A stretch of DNA of 12,160 bases, taken from assembly GCA_025362915.1 (NCBI GenBank), contig JANYEU010000218.1, forward strand, positions 1-12,160. The letters run 5' to 3'. This stretch comes from Chitinophagaceae bacterium. Lineage in GTDB: Bacteria > Bacteroidota > Bacteroidia > Chitinophagales > Chitinophagaceae. Made by a program: the position numbers and the translations under genes. The notes beneath the pieces were generated by a model. It had not been told where the DNA came from, did not search any database, and worked only from the letters and a program-made list of their open reading frames with translations. Positions 6,127-12,160 of this stretch are shown here, piece after piece (position 1 is the stretch's first letter; each line of letters starts with the position of its first letter).

Positions 6127-7650
6127 ATGACAGATGGAACGAATGATAAAAAAGTAAGGGTACGTTTTGCGCCATCGCCCACTGGCGGATTGCATTTGGG
6201 TGGGGTACGCACGGTACTGTTCAATTACCTGTTTGCCAAGCAACACGGGGGCGATTTTGTGGTGCGGATAGAAGATACCGACCAAACACGCTTTGTGGCT
6301 GGCGCTGAGGATTACATTTTTGAAACATTGAAATGGTGCGGACTTACGCCCGATGAAAGCCCGTTGCATGGTGGTCCTTTTGCCCCCTACAGGCAAAGCG
6401 AACGCAAGCCGATGTACAAGGAATTTGCGGATAAACTGGTGAAGGAAGGCAAGGCATACTACGCTTTTGATACTGCCGAAGAACTGGATGCCAAAAGGAA
6501 AGAGATAAGCAATTTTCAGTACGGTCATGCTATAAGGGGGGCAATGAAAAACTCATTGACACTTTCTGCAGCCGAAACCGAAGGGCTTTTAGCTGCTGGT
6601 ACGCCTTATGTTATCCGTATTTTATTGCCTGAAAACGAAGAGGTTAAGTTTACTGATTTGATAAGGGGAGAGGTTGTATTCAATACCAGTCAGGTGGATG
6701 ATAAGGTTTTATTAAAGGCCGATGGCATGCCTACTTACCACTTAGCAGTGGTGGTGGACGACTATAAGATGGAGATAACACACGCCTTTCGTGGGGAGGA
6801 ATGGTTGCCTTCGGCTCCGGTGCATGTGCTACTATGGAAATATTTGTTTGGATTGGAAAACATGCCTCAATGGGCGCATCTTCCATTGATATTAAAGCCC
6901 GATGGTAATGGCAAGCTGAGTAAAAGAGATGGTGACAGGCTTGGATTTCCAACGTTTGCCTTGGACTGGATAGACCCAAAAACAAATGAAATTACAACAG
7001 GCTTTAGGGAACGTGGCTTTTTGCCAGAAGCGTTTATAAACATGTTGGCTGCCTTGGGATGGAATGATGGCAGCGGACAAGAAGTTTTTTCTTTGGATGA
7101 AATGGTTGACAAATTTAGCATAGAAAGGGTGCATAAAGGCGGAGCAAAGTTCGATTACGAGAAGGCTAAATGGTATAACCAAGAATGGATTAAGAAATTA
7201 CCAGTGAGTACCTACCAAGCGCAGGTGAAGGAAATACTAGCTGAGAAAGGAATAGTGGCTAATGACGACAATTTGGAGCAGGTACTGAACTTAGTAAAGG
7301 AAAGATGTGTGTTTCTAAATGACTTTGTAGAGCAGGCAAGGTTCTTCTTCAAACCATCCGAAACGCCAGACATAGCTTCGATACAACCTAAGTGGGATGA
7401 GAAGAAAAACATGTTCTTTATAGAATTGATACGGGCTTATGAGCTAAGTACTGTGTGGGAAGCGGCTGACCTGGAAGTGGAGTTTAAAGAACTTTCAGCT
7501 GCCAACCAACTAAAGCCTGGCGAACTGATGCTTCCATTTAGGATTATGCTGGTGGGAGGCAAGTTTGGACCAGGCGTGTTCGAAATTGCCGCCATTCTAG
7601 GCAGGGATGAAACACTCAGCAGAATAAGACATGTGCTTTCGTTATTATAA
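6127..7650 (+). CDS. gltX: Glutamate--tRNA ligase
   Basis: This class I aminoacyl-tRNA synthetase charges tRNA-Glu with glutamate, using ATP, in the cytoplasm. The N-terminus carries 'RFAPSPTGGLHLGGVRT' with the HIGH-class signature as HLGG (residues 23-26). The 'KLSKRDG' version of KMSKS is at 263-267. 'YHLAVVVDDYKMEITHAFRGEEWLPS' is typical of the catalytic domain, and the anticodon-binding helical domain follows from about 330 to the end. The 507-residue length is normal for the family, which runs about 460-510. I chose ATG 6127 rather than the in-frame TTG at 6118, because the TTG lies inside the -7 promoter box and 6127 puts the start beside the predicted transcription start. It is likely a single-gene transcript; downstream signals suggest termination before the convergent small gene. 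Confidence 0.97.
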   Translation: MTDGTNDKKVRVRFAPSPTGGLHLGGVRTVLFNYLFAKQHGGDFVVRIEDTDQTRFVAGAEDYIFETLKWCGLTPDESPLHGGPFAPYRQSERKPMYKEFADKLVKEGKAYYAFDTAEELDAKRKEISNFQYGHAIRGAMKNSLTLSAAETEGLLAAGTPYVIRILLPENEEVKFTDLIRGEVVFNTSQVDDKVLLKADGMPTYHLAVVVDDYKMEITHAFRGEEWLPSAPVHVLLWKYLFGLENMPQWAHLPLILKPDGNGKLSKRDGDRLGFPTFALDWIDPKTNEITTGFRERGFLPEAFINMLAALGWNDGSGQEVFSLDEMVDKFSIERVHKGGAKFDYEKAKWYNQEWIKKLPVSTYQAQVKEILAEKGIVANDDNLEQVLNLVKERCVFLNDFVEQARFFFKPSETPDIASIQPKWDEKKNMFFIELIRAYELSTVWEAADLEVEFKELSAANQLKPGELMLPFRIMLVGGKFGPGVFEIAAILGRDETLSRIRHVLSLL

Positions 7651-7660
7651 AAAAGAAAGC

Positions 7661-7681
7661 CACAGGAAACAAAAACCTGTG
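7661..7681 (+). terminator. Weak hairpin just after gltX
   Basis: CACAGG (7661-7666) pairs with CCTGTG (7676-7681) around a 9-nt A-rich loop, 10 bp after the gltX stop. No T tract follows, so it may be a 3'-end stabilising hairpin rather than a true terminator. Confidence 0.3.
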
Positions 7682-7810
7682 CACATAACAATCCCAGATG
7701 AATGGTAAAACGCTTATTTACTGTGATAAGGGTACTATTTTGTTTATGTTCTTGTAGCCATTTGCATATCATATATTGCTTGGATATACAGTTTCAGGTT
7801 CTACCCATAA

Positions 7811-8044
7811 CTAAAAGCAGTTACATTTTGTAGCTGTTTTTTTATGCCCTAAACAACTATAAAAATCAATTATTGCTATCAATACATTAAAGATGGTGAA
7901 TAACATACAAAAGATGGCATCCTTATAACCATATACATCCTGCATTGAATCTGTAAAACTATACAAGTAATTATGCTGCTTCTTGCCTTGCCCAAAACTG
8001 ATGGTGTTTACTATAAAAATGAAAGTTAGAAGAAAGGTTGACAT
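7811..8044 (-). CDS. Small secreted or membrane-anchored protein of unknown function
   Basis: I do not recognise this 77-residue protein. It begins with a signal-peptide-like stretch (MSTFLLTFIFIVNTISFGQG), followed by a polar segment 'NYLYSFTDSMQDVYGYKDA' and one strong membrane helix (about residues 42-64, 'IFCMLFTIFNVLIAIIDFYS'). It ends in a short basic Cys-containing tail (HKKTATKCNCF) that should face the cytoplasm. ATG 8044 is preferred to the upstream TTG at 8056 because it starts the hydrophobic segment cleanly. A perfect TACATTTG promoter box lies 25 bp upstream on the same strand, and a strong two-sided terminator overlaps its stop codon. These support a real gene convergent to gltX, but the assignment rests on composition, not homology. 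Confidence 0.55.
   Translation of the reverse strand: MSTFLLTFIFIVNTISFGQGKKQHNYLYSFTDSMQDVYGYKDAIFCMLFTIFNVLIAIIDFYSCLGHKKTATKCNCF
7813..7843. terminator. Bidirectional rho-independent terminator
   Basis: AAAAGCAGTTACA (7813-7825) pairs with 7829-7841 through 13 base pairs, two of them G-U on the plus strand, around a TTT loop, followed by a run of seven T from 7837. On the minus strand the structure is followed by the complementary TTTT. It would end gltX transcription from the left and the small minus-strand gene from the right. Confidence 0.7.
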
Positions 8045-8069
8045 AAATGGCAGCAATAAGTTTATATAA

Positions 8070-8077
8070 CAAATGTA
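8070..8077 (-). promoter_or_regulatory. -7 promoter box of the small minus-strand gene
   Basis: The minus strand reads TACATTTG, a perfect TAnnTTTG match, 25 bp before the ATG at 8044. That would give a leader of about 18 nt. I see no -33 TTTG at the normal spacing. Confidence 0.4.
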
Positions 8078-8139
8078 TGGGATGAAATGCAGCTAGTTGA
8101 TGTTCATCTGCGAAATGATAGTTAATGAATAACTATACT

Positions 8140-8147
8140 TACATTTG
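8140..8147 (+). promoter_or_regulatory. -7 promoter box of the fic gene
   Basis: TACATTTG fits TAnnTTTG exactly and ends 5 bp before the ATG at 8153, the same placement as in gltX and mutS. It implies a leaderless or nearly leaderless transcript. No clear -33 TTTG is visible. Confidence 0.5.
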
Positions 8148-8152
8148 TTTGG

Positions 8153-8935
8153 ATGGAATTGAAGATAATACCCACAGCATTAATGGATGAATACAAAAAG
8201 CAATTGCCCAATACCTTGCAGGCACAATTTGACTTATTGAAGGATGCTGAAATATCAACAGACTCGTTTAGTTTTTATACATCGGTTTCTGTAATGGCCT
8301 CAAGTAAAATAGAAGGAGAACCAATGGAAATAGATAGCTACATAAAACATAAGATGCTAAATGTAGAATATTTGAAAGCCCTTGTAGAAAAGCCAGACGA
8401 TTTGTATAGGGCATACCTATTTACACAAGAAAACAAACTCACAAAAAAGAACTTCTTAAAAGCACACAGCTTAATTGCAAATCACTTATTAACCAAGAAA
8501 AAACAAGGCGTTTGCAGAACGGGAAATATGGTAGTTATGGAGCATAAAACATTCAGGATACAATACGAAGCGGCTCCTTACAACGAAGTAGAAACCCTTT
8601 TTTCAACTTTGTGGAATGATATAGAATTCTTAATAACCCAAAAATTGAGTATAGAGGATGTATTTTATTATGCATCGTTTATACATATAGTTTTTGTAAA
8701 TATTCACCCGTTTGAAGATGGAAATGGAAGAGCCGGAAGACTTTTAGAAAAATGGTTTATAGCAACTCAATTAGGGGAAAAAGCGTGGTATTTACAAAGC
8801 GAGTTATTCCATTACAAAAACGTAAACAGTTATTACAAAAACCTTAATCGCCTTGGTATGTTTTATGAAGAATTATACTACAACAAAGCACTCCCCTTTT
8901 TATTAATGCTACCAAATTCGCTGCCTAATAACTAG
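8153..8935 (+). CDS. Fic-family protein adenylyltransferase, class II (self-inhibited)
   Basis: Fic enzymes transfer AMP from ATP to a hydroxyl side chain of a target protein. The catalytic loop is complete: HPFEDGNGRAGR at residues 185-196, with His185 as base, Asp189/Asn191 near the metal and phosphates, and Arg196. The helix motif (S/T)xxxE(G/N) appears N-terminally as SSKIEG at 50-55. Its Glu54 would block productive ATP binding, which defines class II, so the enzyme regulates itself and needs no separate antitoxin. The flap is 'GVCRTGNMVV' at 119-128. At 260 residues it is a stand-alone Fic domain with no winged-helix tail, so the target is unknown. It appears more AT-rich than gltX and mutS on either side, which hints at transfer. 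No partner gene adjoins it. Confidence 0.92.
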   Translation: MELKIIPTALMDEYKKQLPNTLQAQFDLLKDAEISTDSFSFYTSVSVMASSKIEGEPMEIDSYIKHKMLNVEYLKALVEKPDDLYRAYLFTQENKLTKKNFLKAHSLIANHLLTKKKQGVCRTGNMVVMEHKTFRIQYEAAPYNEVETLFSTLWNDIEFLITQKLSIEDVFYYASFIHIVFVNIHPFEDGNGRAGRLLEKWFIATQLGEKAWYLQSELFHYKNVNSYYKNLNRLGMFYEELYYNKALPFLLMLPNSLPNN

Positions 8936-9024
8936 ATAATTCGCTGTCCCTAGCTTCTTAAATCACACTTCCCTCCTACTTTTCCCCACTATTGATAACG
9001 CCCCAAACAGAATAGATAGCATAG

Positions 9025-9032
9025 TATATTTG
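9025..9032 (+). promoter_or_regulatory. -7 promoter box of mutS
   Basis: TATATTTG, identical to the gltX box, ends 5 bp before the ATG at 9038. The 102-bp gap after fic and this box suggest that mutS has its own promoter. No -33 TTTG at normal spacing is seen. Confidence 0.55.
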
Positions 9033-9037
9033 TCGCT

Positions 9038-11740
9038 ATGGCTAAGGCTACTTCAGAAACACCTTTAATGCAGCAACACCGGGCTATAAAACAGCGGTAT
9101 CCTGATGCCATATTATTGTTTCGTGTGGGCGATTTCTACGAAACTTTTGGCGATGATGCCGTAAAAGCTTCCCAAGTATTGGGTATCACCCTTACTAAAA
9201 GGAACAATGGCAATGCCAATAGTAGTCAGTTGGCAGGGTTTCCACACCACGCCCTCGATACTTATTTACATAAACTGGTAAAGGCTGGTTATCGGGTTGC
9301 CATCTGCGACCAACTGGAAGATCCTAAGCAAGCGAAAGGTATTGTAAAAAGAGGCGTTACGGAATTGGTTACGCCCGGCATTGCCACCAACGATAAACTA
9401 CTTGAACACAATAGCAACAACTTTCTGGCAGCTTTACACTTTACAGAAACAGACCTTGGCGTTGCTTTTCTTGACATAAGCACTGGAGAATTCTTTGTGG
9501 CTGAAGGCAATGCAGAATATATAGATAAACTATTGCAGAGCCTTAAACCTGCCGAGGTTGTTTATCAGCGAAGCCATCAAAAACAATTCAAGGAAGTATT
9601 TGGCAATAAGTTTTATACCTACACAATGGAGGCTTGGCTGTTTGATGAAGCCTTTGCCACAGAGAGTTTATTGAAGCATTTTCAGACGCATTCCTTAAAA
9701 GGTTATGGTGTAGAGAATATGCACAGTGGCGTGGTGGCGGCTGGTGCAATATTATATTACCTGAAAGAAACAGAACATCCCAACCTGCAACACATCACTT
9801 CCATCCAGCGGATGGAAAAGGATGATTACCTATGGATGGATCGGTTTACCATCCGTAACCTAGAACTATTAAACACGGGTGTGGGTGATGGGAATTGTTT
9901 GTTGAAAGTATTGGACAATACCGTTAGCCCCATGGGTGCAAGGATGCTGAAACGATGGGTAGTATTGCCATTGAAAGATATTACCAAGATTAATGAGCGA
10001 TTAGATACGGTAGAGCATTTCATCCTTCAAACAGATATACGCAAGCAACTATCTGCTGCCATCAAACAATGTGGTGATGTGAAAAGATTGGTGAGTAAGC
10101 TGCCGATGAAGAAGATTAATCCACGTGAAGTGCTTCAACTTGCCAGAGGATTGCAACAGGTGGAACAGATAAAACTGCAACTGAGTGTCAGCAATAATCA
10201 ATACTTAAAAAGGCTGGCTGATGCGTTGAACCCTTGTCATTTTATTGTAGAAAAGATAATTGCAGAGATAAATGAAGCTACGCCGATTGCAGTAAGTAAG
10301 GGTAGTGTTATCAATCAGGGCATCAATGCCAACCTTGACGAATTGCGATTGATAGCCAGTGGAGGAAAGGAATTTCTATTGAATATCCAACAAAGGGAAG
10401 TAGAGATAACAGGCATTTCTTCATTAAAAATTAGCTTTAATAATGTATTTGGGTATTATCTGGAAGTTACAAACCTGCATAAAAGTAAAGTGCCTGTTGA
10501 ATGGATTCGTAAGCAAACCCTTGCTAATGCCGAGCGCTATATCACACCAGAACTAAAGGAATACGAAGAAAAGATAATGGGGGCAGAAGACAAGATACTT
10601 GCCATTGAGCTTGATTTGTATGATAAGTTACTCCTTGCCCTACAGGACTACATTGCCCCGATACAGGTAAATGGAAACATATTGGCCATACTGGATTGTA
10701 TGCTTTGCTTTGCGGAGAATGCCTTGCACTATAACTATAAGAAGCCAGAAATTCATGATGGACTTAACCTTGAACTAACTGAAAGTCGCCATCCGGTGAT
10801 AGAACGTAATCTTCCTCCAGGGGAAAGTTATGTAGCCAATGATATTTATTTAAATCCCGAAGAGCAACAGATCATCATCCTTACAGGTCCCAATATGAGT
10901 GGTAAGAGTGCCATACTACGGCAGACCGCACTCATTACCTTGATGGCACATATAGGTAGTTTTGTTCCTGCAACGGCAGCGAAGATTCCTTTGACTGATA
11001 AGATATTTACCCGTGTAGGTGCTAGCGACAACCTGAGTGGTGGCGAAAGTACCTTCATGGTGGAGATGAATGAAACGGCGAGTATCATCAATAACATATC
11101 CCAAAGAAGTTTGGTTTTATTGGATGAAATTGGACGTGGCACTTCTACGTATGATGGCATTTCGATAGCGTGGAGTATTGTTGAGTTTCTGCATAACTCC
11201 CCTTTTGCCCCAAAGACCTTATTTGCTACACACTATCATGAACTGAATGAACTGGAAGAGAAACTACCGCAGGTAAAAAACTTCCACGTTACCAATAAAG
11301 AGATTGCCAATAAAATCATCTTCCTACGCAAGCTTGCTCCCGGAGGAAGTACGCATAGCTTTGGTATTCACGTGGCGAAGATGGCGGGAATGCCGCCCTC
11401 TTTGATTGAACGTGCCAATGACATCTTGAAACAATTGGAGGCGAAACATGTGGATGATGAAGAGTCAACCGTTGACCGTGAACAGAATACCGTTGACCGT
11501 TTACCGTTAATAGATGGGGAAGTTTCTTCGGTTGACGGTAATCGGTCAACGTTTAACATTGCCAACACCCGTAAGGCTGTTAAAAGTATTGCTGCACCGC
11601 AAATGCAGCTTTCCATCTTTGATGCACACTCACAAACATTCGATGAAATAAGACAAATATTGGCGGCAATAGATATTAATCGTTTGACACCTGTAGAGGC
11701 TTTATTGAAATTGCAGGAGGTAAAGGAGAAGGTAAAATAG
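9038..11740 (+). CDS. mutS: DNA mismatch repair protein MutS
   Basis: MutS scans DNA as a dimer, binds mispairs and small loops, and uses ATP to recruit MutL. The mismatch-reading motif 'GDFYETF' is at residues 31-37 (Phe33, Glu35). The connector, lever and clamp regions fill the middle. The ATPase has Walker A GPNMSGKS at 617-624, the 'GASDNLSGGESTF' signature, and Walker B LVLLDEIGRGTS with Asp696-Glu697, then 'FATHYHEL'. The C-terminal helical domain closes with 'LTPVEALLKLQEVKEKV'. The length of 900 is slightly above the usual 850-880. The excess lies in the linker at about 809-840, where a repeated 'TVDR' segment is encoded by a palindromic DNA repeat (11464-11551). The core is intact, so the protein should work. 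Nothing links it functionally to fic upstream. Confidence 0.97.
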   Translation: MAKATSETPLMQQHRAIKQRYPDAILLFRVGDFYETFGDDAVKASQVLGITLTKRNNGNANSSQLAGFPHHALDTYLHKLVKAGYRVAICDQLEDPKQAKGIVKRGVTELVTPGIATNDKLLEHNSNNFLAALHFTETDLGVAFLDISTGEFFVAEGNAEYIDKLLQSLKPAEVVYQRSHQKQFKEVFGNKFYTYTMEAWLFDEAFATESLLKHFQTHSLKGYGVENMHSGVVAAGAILYYLKETEHPNLQHITSIQRMEKDDYLWMDRFTIRNLELLNTGVGDGNCLLKVLDNTVSPMGARMLKRWVVLPLKDITKINERLDTVEHFILQTDIRKQLSAAIKQCGDVKRLVSKLPMKKINPREVLQLARGLQQVEQIKLQLSVSNNQYLKRLADALNPCHFIVEKIIAEINEATPIAVSKGSVINQGINANLDELRLIASGGKEFLLNIQQREVEITGISSLKISFNNVFGYYLEVTNLHKSKVPVEWIRKQTLANAERYITPELKEYEEKIMGAEDKILAIELDLYDKLLLALQDYIAPIQVNGNILAILDCMLCFAENALHYNYKKPEIHDGLNLELTESRHPVIERNLPPGESYVANDIYLNPEEQQIIILTGPNMSGKSAILRQTALITLMAHIGSFVPATAAKIPLTDKIFTRVGASDNLSGGESTFMVEMNETASIINNISQRSLVLLDEIGRGTSTYDGISIAWSIVEFLHNSPFAPKTLFATHYHELNELEEKLPQVKNFHVTNKEIANKIIFLRKLAPGGSTHSFGIHVAKMAGMPPSLIERANDILKQLEAKHVDDEESTVDREQNTVDRLPLIDGEVSSVDGNRSTFNIANTRKAVKSIAAPQMQLSIFDAHSQTFDEIRQILAAIDINRLTPVEALLKLQEVKEKVK
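11464..11551 (+). repeat. Palindromic/direct repeat cluster inserted in frame within mutS
   Basis: ACCGTTGACCGT occurs twice 21 bp apart (11468-11479 and 11489-11500), each encoding TVDR. The sequence 11491-11510 is repeated inverted at 11532-11551 with 18 of 20 matches around a 21-bp loop. GTCAACCGTTGAC (11464-11476) is a further small palindrome. All of it stays in the mutS frame, encoding 'STVDREQNTVDRLPLIDGE' followed by 'VSSVDGNRST'. The structure looks like an intergenic-type repeat that landed in the tolerant C-terminal linker; that origin is inference. Confidence 0.65.
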
Positions 11741-11781
11741 GGACATTTACAGTTACAAATTTGATTTGACTAAAAAACACA

Positions 11782-11805
11782 AGCCCCTTAGGAATGTTTG
11801 GGGCT
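11782..11805. terminator. Probable terminator after mutS
   Basis: AGCCCC (11782-11787) pairs with GGGGCT (11800-11805) around a 12-nt loop, 41 bp after the mutS stop. The plus strand has only AAATA after it; the minus strand has a T-rich tract (TTGTGTTTTTT). It may act best for transcription from the minus-strand ORF on the right. Confidence 0.5.
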
Positions 11806-11816
11806 AAATACGTTTA

Positions 11817-11954
11817 TTAATACACTTTCAAATTGCCTGCTTCTATTTCCATTACATCTCCTTTTTGCTTTAGGATAGCTACACCATTTTGTTTTGCGAA
11901 ATTTTCTAATTCGGGATAAAAAGAAAAACTTGCAATACCTAAGCACCCGTTCAT
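11817..11954 (-). pseudogene. 45-codon ORF, probable C-terminal remnant of a larger protein
   Basis: It reads MNGCLGIASFSFYPELENF, then a stretch ending in 'ILKQKGDVMEIEAGNLKVY' and a stop. This looks like the last beta-alpha-beta unit of a folded domain, not a full protein. It faintly recalls the C-terminal end of PD-(D/E)XK-type or coiled-coil Bacteroidota proteins, but I cannot name the family. An in-frame TAA lies 9 bp before the ATG, so nothing longer is readable. Codons 1-23 lie inside the left arm of the terminal inverted repeat and are duplicated on the plus strand from 12093. The 3' end is followed by the hairpin at 11782-11805. Confidence 0.4.
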
Positions 11955-12160
11955 AATGTTTTAGGCACGCTGATTTCAATATTTTTTTTCTATAAATAAT
12001 TAACTGGATAAAATAATGAGTCACTTCCTTTCGTTTTATCCAGTTAATTATTTATAGAAAAAAATTATTGAAATCAGCGTGCCTAAAACATTATGAACGG
12101 GTGCTTAGGTATTGCAAGTTTTTCTTTTTATCCCGAATTAGAAAATTTCGCAAAACAAAA
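11887..12160. repeat. Long near-perfect inverted repeat at the window edge
   Basis: Arms 11887-12013 and 12034-12160 are 127 bp each and complementary at 126 positions; the one mismatch is 11982/12065. The spacer (12014-12033) is TAATGAGTCACTTCCTTTCG and is not itself palindromic. The right arm is still matching at the last base, so the true arm is at least 127 bp. Such a short spacer makes cruciform extrusion likely. It duplicates the start of the 45-codon ORF head to head. Confidence 0.95.
12093..12160 (+). pseudogene. Second, inverted copy of the 45-codon ORF (3' end outside window)
   Basis: The plus strand from ATG 12093 encodes MNGCLGIASFSFYPELENF and continues identically to the copy on the minus strand for 22 whole codons, then runs off the window. 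It exists only because of the inverted repeat. Whether the copy is complete cannot be seen. Confidence 0.4.

Noticed and set aside
7437..7772. 111-residue open frame on the minus strand over the gltX 3' end
   Set aside because: Most of it lies antisense to the conserved C-terminal part of gltX, and its sequence shows no domain or signal.
11788..12024. 78-residue minus-strand open frame across the left arm of the terminal palindrome
   Set aside because: Its product is rich in Lys, Arg, Phe and Cys without domain features. The overlapping 45-codon frame (11817-11954) reads far more like real protein.
1..12160. CRISPR array, tRNA, rRNA or riboswitch
   Set aside because: No regularly spaced repeats, cloverleaf-like elements or recognisable aptamers were seen in any intergenic stretch.

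Overview
The window looks like chromosomal DNA of a Bacteroidota bacterium, most likely near Chitinophagaceae or Sphingobacteriia. The evidence is AT-rich DNA, no clear Shine-Dalgarno sites before the main genes, Bacteroidota-type promoters (TTTG at -33, TAnnTTTG at -7), and gene families such as the HTH_34/CreD cluster and a secreted M1 peptidase with a LolA-like tail. The genus is inference.

Positions 1-2540 hold a minus-strand cluster read from right to left: a six-helix membrane protein (2491-1829), a small winged-helix regulator (1780-1466) and a CreD-family envelope protein (1425 to beyond base 1). CreD is read in one open frame with an extra four-helix N-terminal module. Nearly identical 17-bp palindromes sit 6-7 bp before the start codons of the first and third genes and look like operators of the regulator. 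Positions 2515-3181 are non-coding and carry a MITE-like palindromic element between 13-bp direct repeats.

Positions 3182-5775 encode a secreted M1 zinc aminopeptidase with a LolA-like C-terminal domain, broken by a one-base loss near 3845. After a gene-free gap come gltX (6127-7650), a convergent small membrane protein (8044-7811) with a two-sided terminator at its 3' end, an autoinhibited Fic AMP-transferase (8153-8935) and mutS (9038-11740). gltX, fic and mutS each have a TAnnTTTG box ending 5-6 bp before the ATG, so their mRNAs are probably leaderless or nearly so. mutS carries an in-frame, repeat-derived insert near its C-terminus.

The right edge (11887-12160) is a near-perfect inverted repeat with 127-bp visible arms around a 20-bp spacer. 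It duplicates, head to head, a 45-codon ORF that looks like the tail of a larger protein. It may be a real palindrome, a duplication scar or a contig-end artefact. gltX and mutS are housekeeping genes. The less ordinary items are the CreD fusion with its paired operators, the mutS insert, the palindromic element and the terminal inverted repeat.
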